Assembly: GCA_032717465.1 (NCBI GenBank)
Contig: CM064690.1
Location: forward strand, 9,132,093-9,196,092
Direction of reading: 5' to 3'
Length of the DNA stretch: 64,000 nt
Source of the DNA: Coenobita brevimanus
Taxonomy: Eukaryota; Arthropoda; Malacostraca; Decapoda; Coenobitidae
Of the stretch, positions 37,075-51,304 are shown in pieces. The stretch's first letter is position 1. Each line of letters begins with the position of its first letter. Under the pieces are notes generated by a model. It was given only the letters and a program-made list of their open reading frames with translations. It was not told the DNA's origin and made no database searches. The translations under genes were made by a program, and so were the position numbers.

Positions 37075-38096
37075 AGGAGATACGGAGGAGGAAAGTGAGA
37101 GGAGACAGGAAAGAGACGGAAAAGAGGTAGTGAATTAATGGAGGAGAAGAGAGGAAAGGGGGTGTACAGACAGCTAAAAAGAGTAAGGCTGGGGCAAAAA
37201 ATGTTGGAGCGGATGGAATAGAATGAAGAAATAACAGGAAGATGCTTTTAAGGAGGGAGGGAAAGAGAACGTTGAGATCCATTTGGGGTATTTTGAGGGG
37301 ACTGGTGGAGATAGAGGATAGGAGGGGTAGGGAGAAGGGACAAGAAAAGGGAGAGAAGGGTAATGGAAGGAATAGAGGGAATGCGAGGTAGGGAGAAGAC
37401 AAGAGAGAGAAGGAGGGGGTAGGAGAGGTCGGATAATGGAAGGGAAGGATAAAGCAGGAAGTGCAAATAAAGGGCACTGGTCCAAGGAAGAGGGTAGGAT
37501 AAGGAGGGAGAGGGCACGGCAAGGTTTAGGAAAAAGCAGAAGGGATAACAAGAGAGAGGGGGAGGTAGGGAAAGGATTGGTGGGCAGCGAAAGGGAAGGA
37601 TGGATACAAGAAGAAGACAAACAGAACAAAGGGAGAGTAAGAGAGGGAGAAAGGAGAAAATTGAAAGTCAGGAGAGAAAACCCCCTGGAAGGGTGATAAG
37701 GAAAGGGGATTTGAGTTGGAAGAGCCAAATGGGGCAAGAAATGAAAATGATAGGCAAGAAAAGGTGCAAAAAAAGAATAAGAAGAGGGTATGAGAGAGAC
37801 AGAAGAGAGTCTGATAGTTTAGAAAGGAACACTGAGTGTAGGGAGAACAGAGAAAGGACACGTAAATTGATAAGGGGCATGAAAGGAAAAAACAAGCAAA
37901 GGGATGAGAGCAAGAAAAGAAAGGCAGAGGAAAAGGTGAGATATGTAGGGACAGGGGAGGAAAAAGAAAGCGGTGGCAGAGAAGGAAATAGCAGGACCAG
38001 GGAGACATAGGAAAGGTGAGCGACTGACCGCTGCCCTTCTGAGGACTCCCCATTTTATGTTAGTTTCCGGTGGTGTGTGAGTCATTCATGTGGGGT

Positions 38097-38140
<44 letters not shown>

Positions 38141-39234
38141 ATATACTTTCTGAAGATAAGGAAAGAAACTAAATTATGCATCGGATGGGAGGGATAAAAG
38201 TCGGAGAAAGACAGGAAGGAGAAGGGTGCGTTATAAAGTAATGTAGAGGGAAGACCGGGGATTTTAAAGAATGAAAAGAATAGGAAGAAGGGTACAATCA
38301 GGGGCAACAATTCGCCTACTACTGCACTAGGTCTGTTCCACACTGTGGTAATATCCTTCACTTTCTTTCCATACGCATCATACCAAAGACCATCATAATT
38401 GGGGAATGGAATATAAGAAGCCTCTGTTCGACCTGGGAATATACGCGCATAGAGGGATGTGAAAACTGGGAGAAGTGAAAACTTGGGCGAAATTATGATC
38501 CTAACTGTGCATAAGGAGGGAGAAAGAGTATGGAGAGAATAATTGTAAGATAAGATAAATGAGTTCTTAGGAAATGGTGGAGTAAGATAAAAAGTATTTA
38601 GAGTAGGTAAAATATGATGGAAGTGTGTAGAGGGAGAGGGAGAGAGAGGAGGGTGTCTGGGGACAGAAGGAAAGATCAGAAGAATGACATGGGAGAATAA
38701 AGAGAAGAAAAATGCTAAGGGAAAGGGAGTTAAACAAAAGTGGATGTTTAGGTTGAATGGAAGAGAAGAAGGGAAATAATACAGGGAGATTGAAGAAAAG
38801 GAGATGAAATTACTAGGAAGGGAGAGTAAGGAGCAAAAGTATGAAAGGTGGGGGAGAAAAGAGGAAAGTCGATAATAAGAGAAAGGGAAGAAAAGGGAAT
38901 GGAATGTAATTTTCGATACAGAAAAAAGAACTGAAGAAAGAAAGCAAATAATTTTTTTATTTAAAAAAAATTTGAAAGCCTGAGAGGGAAGAAAAGACAA
39001 AAATGAAGTTGGAAGGAGTGAAGGGAAAGACTGACAAGAAAAAGGAAAAACAAGGCAGAAAAGAAGCATAAACGTAAGAGGAAGGAAGAAAAAAAAGGGG
39101 GGAGCAGTCAGGGAAAGAAAGAAGAAGAGGAAGAGATGGAGCGGAGATAGAAGGAATGGCAATGAGGAGGGAAACAATGCAGTGACAAGTCAGAGGAAAT
39201 GTGTGAGGGACTGAGAACAACAGGGGGGTTAGTG

Positions 39235-39284
<50 letters not shown>
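37075..39284. repeat. 2.2-kb purine-rich strand-asymmetric tract
   Basis: The plus strand is mostly A and G (units like GGAAGG, GAGAGG, AGGGAGAAGG), with GA arrays at 38099-38138 and 39239-39284. The minus strand therefore gives long frames rich in Ser, Leu, Phe and Pro (up to 363 codons at 39177-38086), which I do not read as genes. The bias is interrupted at about 38300-38480. Confidence 0.8.
38300..38440 (-). other. possible exon inside the purine tract
   Basis: In this island the base bias disappears. One minus-strand frame has balanced, protein-like composition (RTEASYIPFPNYDGLWYDAY, then GKKVKDITTVWNRPSAVVGE). An acceptor (TATTCCCAG) ends at about 38434. No strong donor follows; GTAGTA after AGTGCA is the best. 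The product is not recognised. It could be an isolated exon whose neighbours lie in other windows, or a relic. Confidence 0.35.
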
Positions 39285-39287
<3 letters not shown>

Positions 39288-39387
39288 AGAGTTGGAAGTG
39301 TGGATTAGAAACTAAAAAATAAAATTGTCACCACCATCCTCCTCCTCCTAATCATCATCATCATAAAAAAAAAAAATAATTGCAATA

Positions 39388-39603
<216 letters not shown>

Positions 39604-40214
39604 CTAATTTTGAGTATATACGTTTGGAATATAATATGTGCAGCAAGGATTTTCTAAAACTGATCTGTATTTCACGAAAGTTGCCATAGAAATCAACCAC
39701 TTGAAATGTAAAATAATGGTATATTTGTTATATATAATTTATTTTGGATAGCTAAAATAGCAAGTAAAATACATCGTGTAAACATAAAATATATTTGTGT
39801 TGTCTTTATTTTTTCTTTTTTTTTATTGTTCATAGTTTTTCAGTTGACATTCAAACTGGACACTGAGCAAAAAAAAAACAAAAAAAAAACAATATTGCTA
39901 AGTGGGGCTTCTGGGAATCCACTGTAAGAAAAAATCCTCTAGACTACCTACAAATTCGGTAGATTTCAAATATTTTATGAAATACAGTACAATCACCAAA
40001 ACAAAAACAAAAAACAAAAAACCCCCAGCTAATTACTAAGCTCAAAAAATCAACTAGGTGTTTAAAATAATAAGGTTTGAGAACAATGGAACGCTAGATA
40101 TAGCTTATTTTTGCTAAACTGGTAACACTGATTTCCAGTGGCTCCCACCCTGATTTTGAACGTCATCCCTTTGGCATCAAATATGCAAAGTTTCATGCTT
40201 TTAGCACGTTTTGC
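39604..40214. other. unassigned AT-rich DNA
   Basis: Several A or T homopolymers are present. No coding signal or repeat of note was seen. Confidence 0.4.
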
Positions 40215-40224
40215 ACAATGGTTT

Positions 40225-40315
40225 CACCATATATATGCACAATCGGGAACCCAACCTGGCTCGAAGCCATTAATTGCATGTGTCCTGTCACTTAGCCAGC
40301 CACCCGTCCACCTAT
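40225..40315 (-). mobile_element. possible tRNA-derived SINE fragment
   Basis: On the minus strand, TGGCTAAGTGACAGG resembles an A box. About 30 bp later, GGCTTCGAGCCAGG resembles a B box with one base inserted. This is an isolated match without a recognisable tail. Confidence 0.25.
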
Positions 40316-40327
40316 GAATATTTCCGT

Positions 40328-40494
40328 CTATTCACCGTAATCTTTTCTATTTTTTATTAAGTCATTATGTGGTACTTTGTCAAGCGCTTTCTCGAAATTT
40401 GAAAAGATTATGTATAGGGACCTGGTGCTGTCATGAATTATAAAAAGCTTGCCACATAACTCGTTTAGACTTGTGAAGCATGATCTCCTAAAAC

Positions 40495-40495
<1 letters not shown>
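40328..40495 (-). mobile_element. fragment of a third LINE type (RT domain)
   Basis: The minus strand reads RRSCFTSLNELCGKLFI, then FSNFEKALDKVPHNDLIKN. This is the palm motif of CR1/jockey-type reverse transcriptases, usually close to DFxKAFDKVPH. The sequence is not one of the two LINE families seen elsewhere in the window. It is cut by a GA array at about 40496. Confidence 0.65.
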
Positions 40496-40527
<32 letters not shown>

Positions 40528-40998
40528 GGAAGTGAAACAAGAGGCAAAGAATGAGGGGGTGTGGAGAAGGAGAGAATGAAGATGGGAAGAAGAAAGGAAA
40601 TAAGGTGGAGGCGAGAGGAATGTTGATGGGGAAGCGGAAGAATGAGGAGGGAAACGGAAGATGAGGGAAAGGAGAGAACACAACCAGAAGAGAAAGGGAG
40701 AGAATGGTGGGACGGATAGGAATAGGAGAGAAGGGAAAACGATAGGAGGGAAAAAGGAACTGAAAGGGAAGACAAGGAGTGAAAAGGAAGAAAGGGAGAC
40801 AGGATGGAGCAGATGGTAAGGCATAAAGGGAAGACAAACGGTATGTGTGTGGCATTAGAGGTATGTGTTATGGTAGGAAAGCTTGATTGTTATTTGCTTT
40901 ATGTGTTTTACATGCTGAGGGCTTGTTGCAGATAGTGGGTGTTGTACATATTGACGCTTGGAGACTCTGCTTCGTGTGGTAAACCGTAAAATGAGAGT

Positions 40999-41070
<72 letters not shown>

Positions 41071-41172
41071 GAATCATACGATATTTACGAGGGGCTAGGG
41101 TGCTAGCCTTTTGTTATTAGAATTACTAATTCATTAGCCACACAAGTCAATAAAACCATATGTAAATCAAGA

Positions 41173-41244
<72 letters not shown>
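40496..41244. repeat. GA-rich DNA with GA, GACA and GT arrays
   Basis: GA arrays lie at 40496-40524 and about 41004-41054, GACA units at 41054-41070, and GT at 41176-41244. The purine-rich stretch 40525-40860 between them has no gene. Confidence 0.85.
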
Positions 41245-41246
<2 letters not shown>

Positions 41247-42247
41247 GAGCCATGTGTTAGTGCGTATGTGCGTGCACGAGTCTACCTGTGTGGTCCGCCT
41301 ATGATGCAGTTAATGAAATGTTGTCAGGGGTGCGGCGTTTTACCTTAAGCAAGTGATGAGTCTTCGTTGTCTCTTACTGTGCGCCTTGAAGACTGAAGTA
41401 TCGTAGAGCCACAATCACGATTCCGGGTTCACTATAATCCACGTTAAGAGAGTCGCTTTTTCCATGAATTTATACCATAAATCTGCTTCTACTTCGTCCT
41501 CCACCAGACCTGAAGTTAAAGGAAGAAGTAATGTCCTTGCGATGATTTATCGCATAATATGTAACATATCCACCCAGGGTTCGTATTCATAAAGAATCCT
41601 AACCAGTTTTTAAGATAAAAAAGCCACAATATTCGTTCATTACTATCAGCTCGTTTGATTTTTTCTGCTTTGTTACTTTAATCACTCTGATCTTATTGTC
41701 ATGTGTCTGGTTACGCGAATGCAAACAAATGTATATCCAAGCATTCTGACAGCTTAATCTTAGGAGTGTTTATAAATACGGCTCCAGGAGTTCTCCGAAA
41801 GCAGAGCACCATAGACGTCACGGGGGTTGAGCTTTATGTCTGACGAGCTTTGATACCCCTCACCAGTTCCGTAATCACTATCGTCCATAAATATATTATT
41901 CATCATGAGGCATGCATACATCGTAAGCAGATGCTGTATTATGTATAACATTTTAGATGTCCCCATTGATTTGGCCAATGAGTTTTAGATTCCTGCATAA
42001 CTTAGTGAATGGTAATGTTAAAGCTGTGTCATGTCTCTCAAAAGACATACAAAGTGTTTTCTGCAGAAAGTGTCTTCCTGTAGTTTGGTGAATATACAGC
42101 GGAAAAGTCAAAGCATCCGTGTCACGCATGACTTCATATAAAGGTTTGGTAATGTTTCGCAAGATTTAAATATACTCCAAAGCTAGGAACTTATTTCGCT
42201 GTCTCACTATACTGCATTATGTTAATGTACCTTTATGTGCTTGTGCT

Positions 42248-42248
<1 letters not shown>
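41245..42248. other. unassigned DNA
   Basis: Short minus-strand frames near 41760-42160 lack consistent splice sites or recognisable motifs. No feature is supported. Confidence 0.4.

Positions 42249-42316
<68 letters not shown>
42249..42316. repeat. (GT)n microsatellite
   Basis: This is about 68 bp of nearly pure GT repeats. Confidence 0.95.
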
Positions 42317-44905
<2,589 letters not shown>

Positions 44906-45846
44906 GGTGTGCAGGACTAGGCTGCTCTGTCAAGTCATTTAACACGAGAATGACCAGCATCGCTCACCTGTGTGTGGTATTATGCAAACAATATACCCCA
45001 ACCACCTGATATATCCCAACATCTGTTCCAGTCCCAGTGACGGCCAAGAGCACTGCGTGGAACCACTGTCAGCCTCACTTCCTCTTCAGTTCTGCAGAAT
45101 TCGTGGCCTTTCCTCTAATTTTCTCTCTGTTGAAAGCCACCTCTCTTCCTTTAAACCTCACTTTCTCTTCATTACTGAGACTCGGCTTTCTGAGGTGACT
45201 GACAGCAAACCCTTCTCTGTATCCTCCTACTTTCTCCATACTCACTTCCAAGCCAAAGCTTGATGTTTTATCTATGTACACAGCGTCACATCTTGCTCTC
45301 GTGTTCCTAAATTTGAATCTTCTGAATTCTCTTCTCTCTGGCTTCGGCTATCTGACATTCTCTGACTAAATACAGTATATCTCTGTACTTATCACTTTAT
45401 GTAACTATGAAAATTTTTTGACCATTTTTCTTCTAAGATGGGACACATCCGATCTATTTCTCCTTTCTCTGAAATCTCTATTCTAGGTGATTTCAATGTT
45501 CATCACCACCTTTGGCCCTCCTTTCTCATCACTGATTCACCTGGTGACAAGTGTACATACAAGGTGACAAGTGTACATATTTTGTATCATTAACCCGCAG
45601 CGTCCCGGGGACGTACTTCCACGTCCTCACGTTTTGTCACAGCTAATCCCGGGGACGTACTTCAACGTCCTGCAATTGCTAGGTTCATAATTTCCACAAT
45701 TTTCAAAATTCGCACAAGATTTTCGTTTCGCCCGGGTACCCAAGCCTCCCCTACCTGCCGCCAGGCGGGCAGCGTCCTAGACCCCGCGTGACCCTCGCTC
45801 GCCCTTGTCTCAGTCACTCATCTGCTAGCAGTGACCCAGGTCAGAC

Positions 45847-46707
45847 ATGGCGCGGAAAGGTCTCTCAGACGAGGAAATCGCATCCGTCCTGGAAGCCTTC
45901 ACTGGAGACAGTGATTCTCCACTCGATGATGATGTGGTGGATCGCGATTACATCCAGCCAGAGGAAGAAATAAGTAGCAGTGATGAGGAGGTCCCTTCGC
46001 CCCGAAAAACGCGGTATGTGACATACCGTAAGGCAAGGGAAGGCCAGCCTGCTCCCCAACCACGTGCAAAGCTATCTCTCCATCCTGAATCTGATAAGGA
46101 CGAGGATGAGGACGATGAGGATGACGGAGGCCTAGGACGTGATATCGCCGCGTGGTTGGGAAAAGAGAAAATATCACCACGAGGATCAGAAAGTGGGGCA
46201 AGACGACACCTAAGGTATGGTGAAAGTACTTTGTCTGGGGAAGTGGCAAGTGGTGTGGTGGGATTGCTGGGAGAAAGGGAAAGTGTTCTGGCGGCAGCGC
46301 GGGGTGAAAGTGAGAGTGGTGTGGGGGTAGTGCGGGGTGAAGGGGCAAGTGGTGTGAGGGAGGCAGCACGAGCACGTGGTGCTTGTAGGCCTAGGGGAGA
46401 GGAGGTTGAGTCACTCCCCAGCACTTCTTTCGCCCCTGAATATTCCCAAACTTCCTCCCCACAGCCCCAGGATGTGGGGAAAGGAAAGAAAGGGAAGGGA
46501 AAGGGTAAAGGAAAAGGGAGAGGGAAGAGAAGTGTGAGTGATGAGAGGCGCCGCTCTCCACCTCCCCAACCTCCCCCACCACCCTCACCTCCCCACCCTG
46601 ACGAAGGGGACGATGGTGATGTGGTTAGTGTAAGTGGAAAGAATTGTTATCAAAACTACACCCACTGTGTAAATCTGGTCAGTAAATATGTGATAGCAAG
46701 GAAATAA
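45847..46707 (+). pseudogene. piggyBac transposase N-terminal region only
   Basis: A 286-codon frame begins MARKGLSDEEIASVLEAFTG, like the PB1 N terminus. It is followed by acidic stretches (DKDEDEDDEDDGG), a Gly/Ser/Arg-rich middle, a GKGKGKGRGKR basic run that may act as a nuclear localisation signal, and a proline run. About 20 codons after that the family similarity ends and the frame runs into the 3' tandem repeats. All three catalytic Asp regions and the cysteine-rich C terminus are missing, so about half of the protein has been deleted. It may still be translated as a short acidic protein, which is not tested here. Confidence 0.8.
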
Positions 46708-47395
46708 AGTGGAAACGGGTGTAATGTTAGCATGAATAAAACGTATAAGTTGAACATTACTGTAAGTTCTCATAATTGATGTCACGAGTACACCCACATT
46801 CTGGTCAGTAAGTATGTGATAGGAATTATATACAGTGGAAGATGTTGTAATGTTAGTAGTAAGGTATTTTATAAGTTGATTACTAGTGTAAGATGAAACA
46901 AATGATATCGCGATAACACTCCCTGTGTAAGTACGCGCAAATATGACGCTCAGTTCCATCGTAAGTTCAGAAATGATGTGATATCAATTATATCAAGTGT
47001 TTACATGTGCAATGTTAGTGGAGAATTATTATATAAGTACAAAAATAGGTTGTAAGTTGAAATAGTTGTCATAGCGACTTCACCGTGTGTATTATTATGG
47101 GCTATTATTACGCTATATATTTACGTAAGGCCTGAAATAATCTCAAAACAGTTTTATAAAGTTGAAAAGTGTATAATAATATTAGAAAAGTATTATGTAA
47201 GTAGAAAAAGCACAATACGAGTTGAAACAACAGTCACAGCGAGTTCACTCACTACGTAAATAAGCGCTAACATTAAGCTAAATGTTATCAAAAGGCCTGT
47301 GAATACGTAAAAACAGTTCAATAAAATGTAAAATAGTATAATGTTATTGTAGAAGTATTATGTAAGTAAAAAAAATTATATGTATCATGATTTTA
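46640..47395 (+). repeat. degenerate 110-140-bp tandem repeats in PB2
   Basis: Blocks such as CACCCACTGTGTAAATCTGG, CTGGTCAGTAAATATGTGAT and GTGGAAACGGGTGTAATGTT recur in order near 46655, 46790 and 46910, with weaker copies after. The GGAAACGGGTGTAAT core is shared with the 150-bp array in PB1. Confidence 0.6.
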
Positions 47396-48292
47396 GAATG
47401 TTAGCGATTCATCGTGACCAAGTTGGCCGATTTTGCTTGTTTCGCACGATGGTACAATGCTTATTTCTGCTCTATTTTTGTATAAAATCCAATATACTCT
47501 TTTATCACATGTTTTTATGTTTGTAATAAATTCATTTCTACTTACTTTCATTGGTTTCCCAGACTTATAATACCATAGAAAACGTTTGAGGCTCAGACCG
47601 CCTAGGGAGAACACGGGGCCAGGTGGGACCAAGGCATACCTGGTTAAGCTAATTAGGGACCCCGGGGACCAATTTCTTTGCCACCGACCATTGTTTCTGA
47701 CCAAAAGCAAAAGTTTAAGCAAAAAAAAAAAAGGTCGAAAAATGGTCGGGACTGGGGGGTACCAGTGGTCGAAAAGTGGTCGGGACGGGGAGGGTTAATG
47801 ACCTAGAGCAGTTTGCACAGCACCAAACCTGTATCCCTGACAACCTTGGGGAAAGTTCCAACATACCAGTACTTGACCTTTTCCTTATAACTAATCCTTC
47901 TGCTTACGCTGTCAATCTTTCCTCCTTGTTTGGCTCCACTGATCATAACCTTATCACCCTAATCTGTCCTATTGCTCCAGTAAGGTCTGTGGACCCACCC
48001 AAGAATTGGCGGCCGTGACACTTTGGAGCTGAAGATTGGAAGGCCCTCAGGCAGTGCTTCGTTGATTTTCCCTGGAATAATTATCAGTTCCATAGCCGAG
48101 AACCAACTGAGTGTGCCTCACACATTACATATGTTATTCTCTTGGATATGGAAGCATACATTCCTTTTTCTTATCCTGCGACCAATGTAAAAAAAAAAAG
48201 TTTTAATCACGTTTAATCATGCCTGTTCTAATGCTGTCCACAACAAGGAGAAGGCCTCCAAGAGGTGCAAAGACTAACTCACCCATGAATCT

Positions 48293-49049
48293 AACCCCTA
48301 AAAGACGGGTGTCTGCATATGCTGTCCAAGGGTACTAGGGCCAAAAATACAGGCGTCCACATAAGCTGTCATGCACCCCACACCCCCGCAAACCCCCCTC
48401 TGCCCACCCCACCCCCCCGCAAACCCCCCCCTGCCCACCCCACCCCCCTACCACCAACTCACATACCATCCGCCACCCACCCCTACCCTCACCCCCCATC
48501 CTGACCCCCACCACCCCACCCCCAAATCCCTGCCACCCCAACTCCCCCCACTGTTCCCCCCAATACCCTCCACTGCCCCCTACCACCCCTAATCCCCACC
48601 CTCCCCACCCCATCCCCATCCCCACACCCCCCACAATCCCAATCCCCCCAACTGCTTCCCCACCACCCCTACTCCCTATCCCCCATCCCCAACCCCCTAC
48701 CCTCCTCCACCCCAACCCCAATACCCCCAAAGCCCCACCAACCAAACCCCCCACACCCCTCAAACAACCCAATCCCTCCAACCCCCACTGCCACCACCAC
48801 CCTTTTCCCCCACCCCCCTCCCAAACCCCCGCTTACCATCCTGACCCATCACCCCCAGCCCCACCCTACCCCCCACCCCACCCCCTACCTCCCTCAAGCA
48901 TCCAGTCCCCATCCCTGCACAACCCCACAACACCACCACACCCCTCCACACCGCCCCCCGCCCCACAAATCCCCCACCATATGGCACCCGCCGATTATGC
49001 CCGTCATGAGCGTATGTCAAAACATTACGATGTCTGTCTTTTAGGGGTT
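48293..49049. mobile_element. inverted-repeat element filled with C-rich DNA
   Basis: The ends are AACCCCTAAAAGACGGGTGT on the left (48293) and, inverted, AACCCCTAAAAGACAGACAT on the right (ending 49049). They interrupt LINE copy D between two parts that are adjacent in copies A and B. About 600 bp of the interior (48370-48965) is almost pure C, A and some T (CCCCACCCC type), which yields Pro-rich frames that I do not count as genes. A clear target duplication is not seen; CT on both sides is possible. Confidence 0.7.
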
Positions 49050-50631
49050 CTTTCTTATGTTTCCGCTGGCAATCATGCAAAGTTTGTTCTGTGCTCTGCA
49101 AAGACAAATTTCATTCGTACTGAATGTTCTGAACTCTCAAACTGGTCCCTTGCCGATAACCTTCCTAACAACTTTACTTCATCACCCTTCCCTCCTCTTT
49201 TCGACTCTGATGCCTCTGTAGCTGTTTCTTCTGCTGATAAAGCAGAACTCTTTGTTCAGTCTTTCTCCTCCAATTCCTCCTTGAACGACTGCAGTGCTGT
49301 TCCTCCATCACTGTCATCCTCTGATTTCCTCATAGCTGACATTAAAATGTCTTCAACTGATGTGTTTTGACCATCATTGGCCTCAGTACTAACAAGGCAT
49401 ATGGGATTGATTGGGTCTCTCCTGTTGTCCTCATAACTTTTTCGTCATTGTCTGTCAGATTGTATCATTCCTTCCTGCTGGAAGTTTGCTCTTATTCAGC
49501 CTGTCCCAAAGAAAGGTGACCATTCTCAGCTCTCTAGCTATTGCCCAGTTACTTGAACAAGCTGCATTTGTAAAATGTTTGACTCTATTCTTAAAAATAA
49601 TAATAATAATAATAAAACGCCTTTCCTATCACACCCTTTTTATTGATCGTCAGTCTGGGTTCCGCCAGTGATGCTCAACTGGTGATCTCAACTTCCTTTT
49701 AGATTCCTGGTCATCCTCTATTCGAGACTTTGGCGAAAGCTTTGCCATTGCACTTCACATCTCAAAGGCTTTCGATCGATGTTTAGCATAAATTTTTAAT
49801 TTCCAAACTTCCCACTTACGGTGTGTATCCGATCTTTGTCTTCATTTCTAGCTTCCTTTCAGGTCGTTCTATAGCTGTTGTAGTAGATGGCCACTGTTGT
49901 CCTAGAGCTCAGGGCTCTATCCTATCACCAATTCACTTTCTTCTTTTCACCAATGACCTTCTGTGCTATACATCTAACCATATACATTCATACACAGATG
50001 TCTCAACCCTTCACCTTTCCATCTGCTTCCCACAGCATTCATTTCAGCAGTTTCATCAACAAACAATGGATGAAGCTATGGCACATTTAATGTTTGTCTT
50101 GGCTGATATCTCTGGCAGGGTGAAAAGATGTCTTGTTGTCTTCCTGACATCAAAAACTTAGTTCTTGCTCATTTCGACCTGTCAGAGTCTTCTGCAGGAA
50201 TATTCTCTGCTTTTTACATTATCTTGCATTATCTTTGACATACTTGGGGCTTCATTCTCTCAGGATTTATCTTGTAGAGATCATAGTACCACTCTTGTAA
50301 AGTCTTCCTCCAAGATGTTAGGTGTGCTAAACTTTGTGCCTTCTTTACCCTTGCACAGTTGTTGACTTTATAGAGTGGTCTTAGCTGACTTCATATAGAG
50401 CACAACTCTCATGCGTAGGGAGGTTCTCCATACATAGCTCTTCTCAACAAAGTGGAGTCAAAGACTTTTTGTCTCATTAAGTCTTCTCCTCCTACTGGGT
50501 CCTTTCAACCCGTATCTCTTCGTCGCATTGTTGGATCATTATCTCTTTTCTGTCACTACTTCTATGGTCACTGTTCCTCTGAACTGCCTGACTGCATCCA
50601 TCCACCACTACAGTGGGCATGTAGCACCCAT

Positions 50632-50946
50632 GCTCAATCAGTAGAGAGGTGGCCTGCAGTCCTACCAGACCCAGGTTCAAATCCCCGCTAGGGCAGGGAA
50701 CACTTTAAGGATTTGAATTTCATGAAATCAGTCTTTACTCATCTACCAGAAGACCTGCCAACATATAAAAATACCCCCACCAATACCAATTCACCAGTTC
50801 TGTATCAGACAGCCCTAGCATGTATTCAATATGGATGGTGCATGTTAGCGCCGAAGTGGTGACATGTAAAGGTGTATAATATATGAGGACTATGAGCCTT
50901 GGGAGCAGGCTGTGAAGCCTATGCTCAGAGTCCGACACATAAAAAA
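50632..50946 (+). mobile_element. SINE family 1, copy inserted in LINE copy D
   Basis: The head has GCTCAATCAGTAGAGAGGTG and a perfect B box, GGTTCAAATCC, near 50674. The body (TTTAAGGATTTGAATTTCAT) and 3' end (GGGAGCAGGCTGTGAAGCCT), plus an A tail at 50941-50946, match the copy at 34852-35188. It splits the LINE between its post-RT segment and 3' UTR. Confidence 0.85.
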
Positions 50947-51222
50947 CTCATTCCTTTTCTGTCCAGCTCTCTAATGCAAGAGCTAACCATTACTCCTAGT
51001 TCTTCATGTATGCAACAGGTCAGCTCTTGAACTGTCATCTTTTGTCTGTATTTCCTATTCCTGTGATCTTCAGTCATTTAAATGTAGTGTGTACAGAGAT
51101 CTCGAAATGAAAATTAATGATCATGAATTTTTTTTTTTATCTTTTTTTTTTTTTTTTTTTCTTAGGAGGAACAGTTATGGTCATCTAACCTTTAGCTTAT
51201 TTTTTGCATTGAAAAGAAAATA

Positions 51223-51304
51223 TTCACTGCATGTAAACCCTTCTTGGAGCCATTTGTCTTGAGCACTCAACGTAGTAAATAGTTTCCCATGTTGCAGGAA
51301 ACCT
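51223..51304. other. short spacer between LINE copy D and PB4
   Basis: There is no feature in this stretch. Confidence 0.3.

Larger units (their letters stand above)
45590..47798 (+). mobile_element. piggyBac-like transposon lacking its catalytic domain (PB2)
   Basis: TTAA at 45590-45593 and 47795-47798 bound a 2.2-kb element. The inner ends are CCCGCAGCGTCCCGGGGACG on the left and, inverted, CCCTCCCCGTCCCGACC on the right. In LINE copy A the homologous target has a single TTAA with the same following bases (TTAATGACCTAGAGCAG), so the element inserted cleanly into the LINE. It keeps the transposase N terminus only. It should move only if a transposase is supplied elsewhere. Confidence 0.92.
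44906..51222 (+). mobile_element. jockey-like LINE, near full length, broken by three insertions (copy D)
   Basis: The endonuclease starts near 45060 (RIRGLSSNFLSVESHLSSFK) and includes [11 protein letters not shown] at about 45490. It is interrupted at 45590 by a piggyBac element and resumes at 47799 (DLEQFAQHQTCIPDNLGESS, then STDHNLITL). It is interrupted again at 48293-49049 by an inverted-repeat element. It then runs through the linker (FVLCSAKTNFIRTECSELSN) and RT remnants at 49300-50560. A SINE at 50632-50946 interrupts the last part. A T-rich 3' UTR ends near 51222. Many stops and shifts are present, so this is the oldest-looking copy of the family here. The RT active site reads YTDV near 49990 instead of YADD. 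Confidence 0.8.

Noticed and set aside
38086..39177. 363-codon minus-strand frame rich in Ser, Leu and Phe
   Set aside because: It is a by-product of plus-strand purine bias. Only the island at 38300-38440 looks protein-like.
45847..46707. Reading this as a host gene for an acidic nuclear protein
   Set aside because: It lies between TTAA-bounded piggyBac ends and starts with the same N terminus as the PB1 transposase, so it is a deleted transposase.
48319..48781. Pro-rich and Gly-rich frames on both strands
   Set aside because: They are translations of the C-rich filler in the inverted-repeat element, without coding features.
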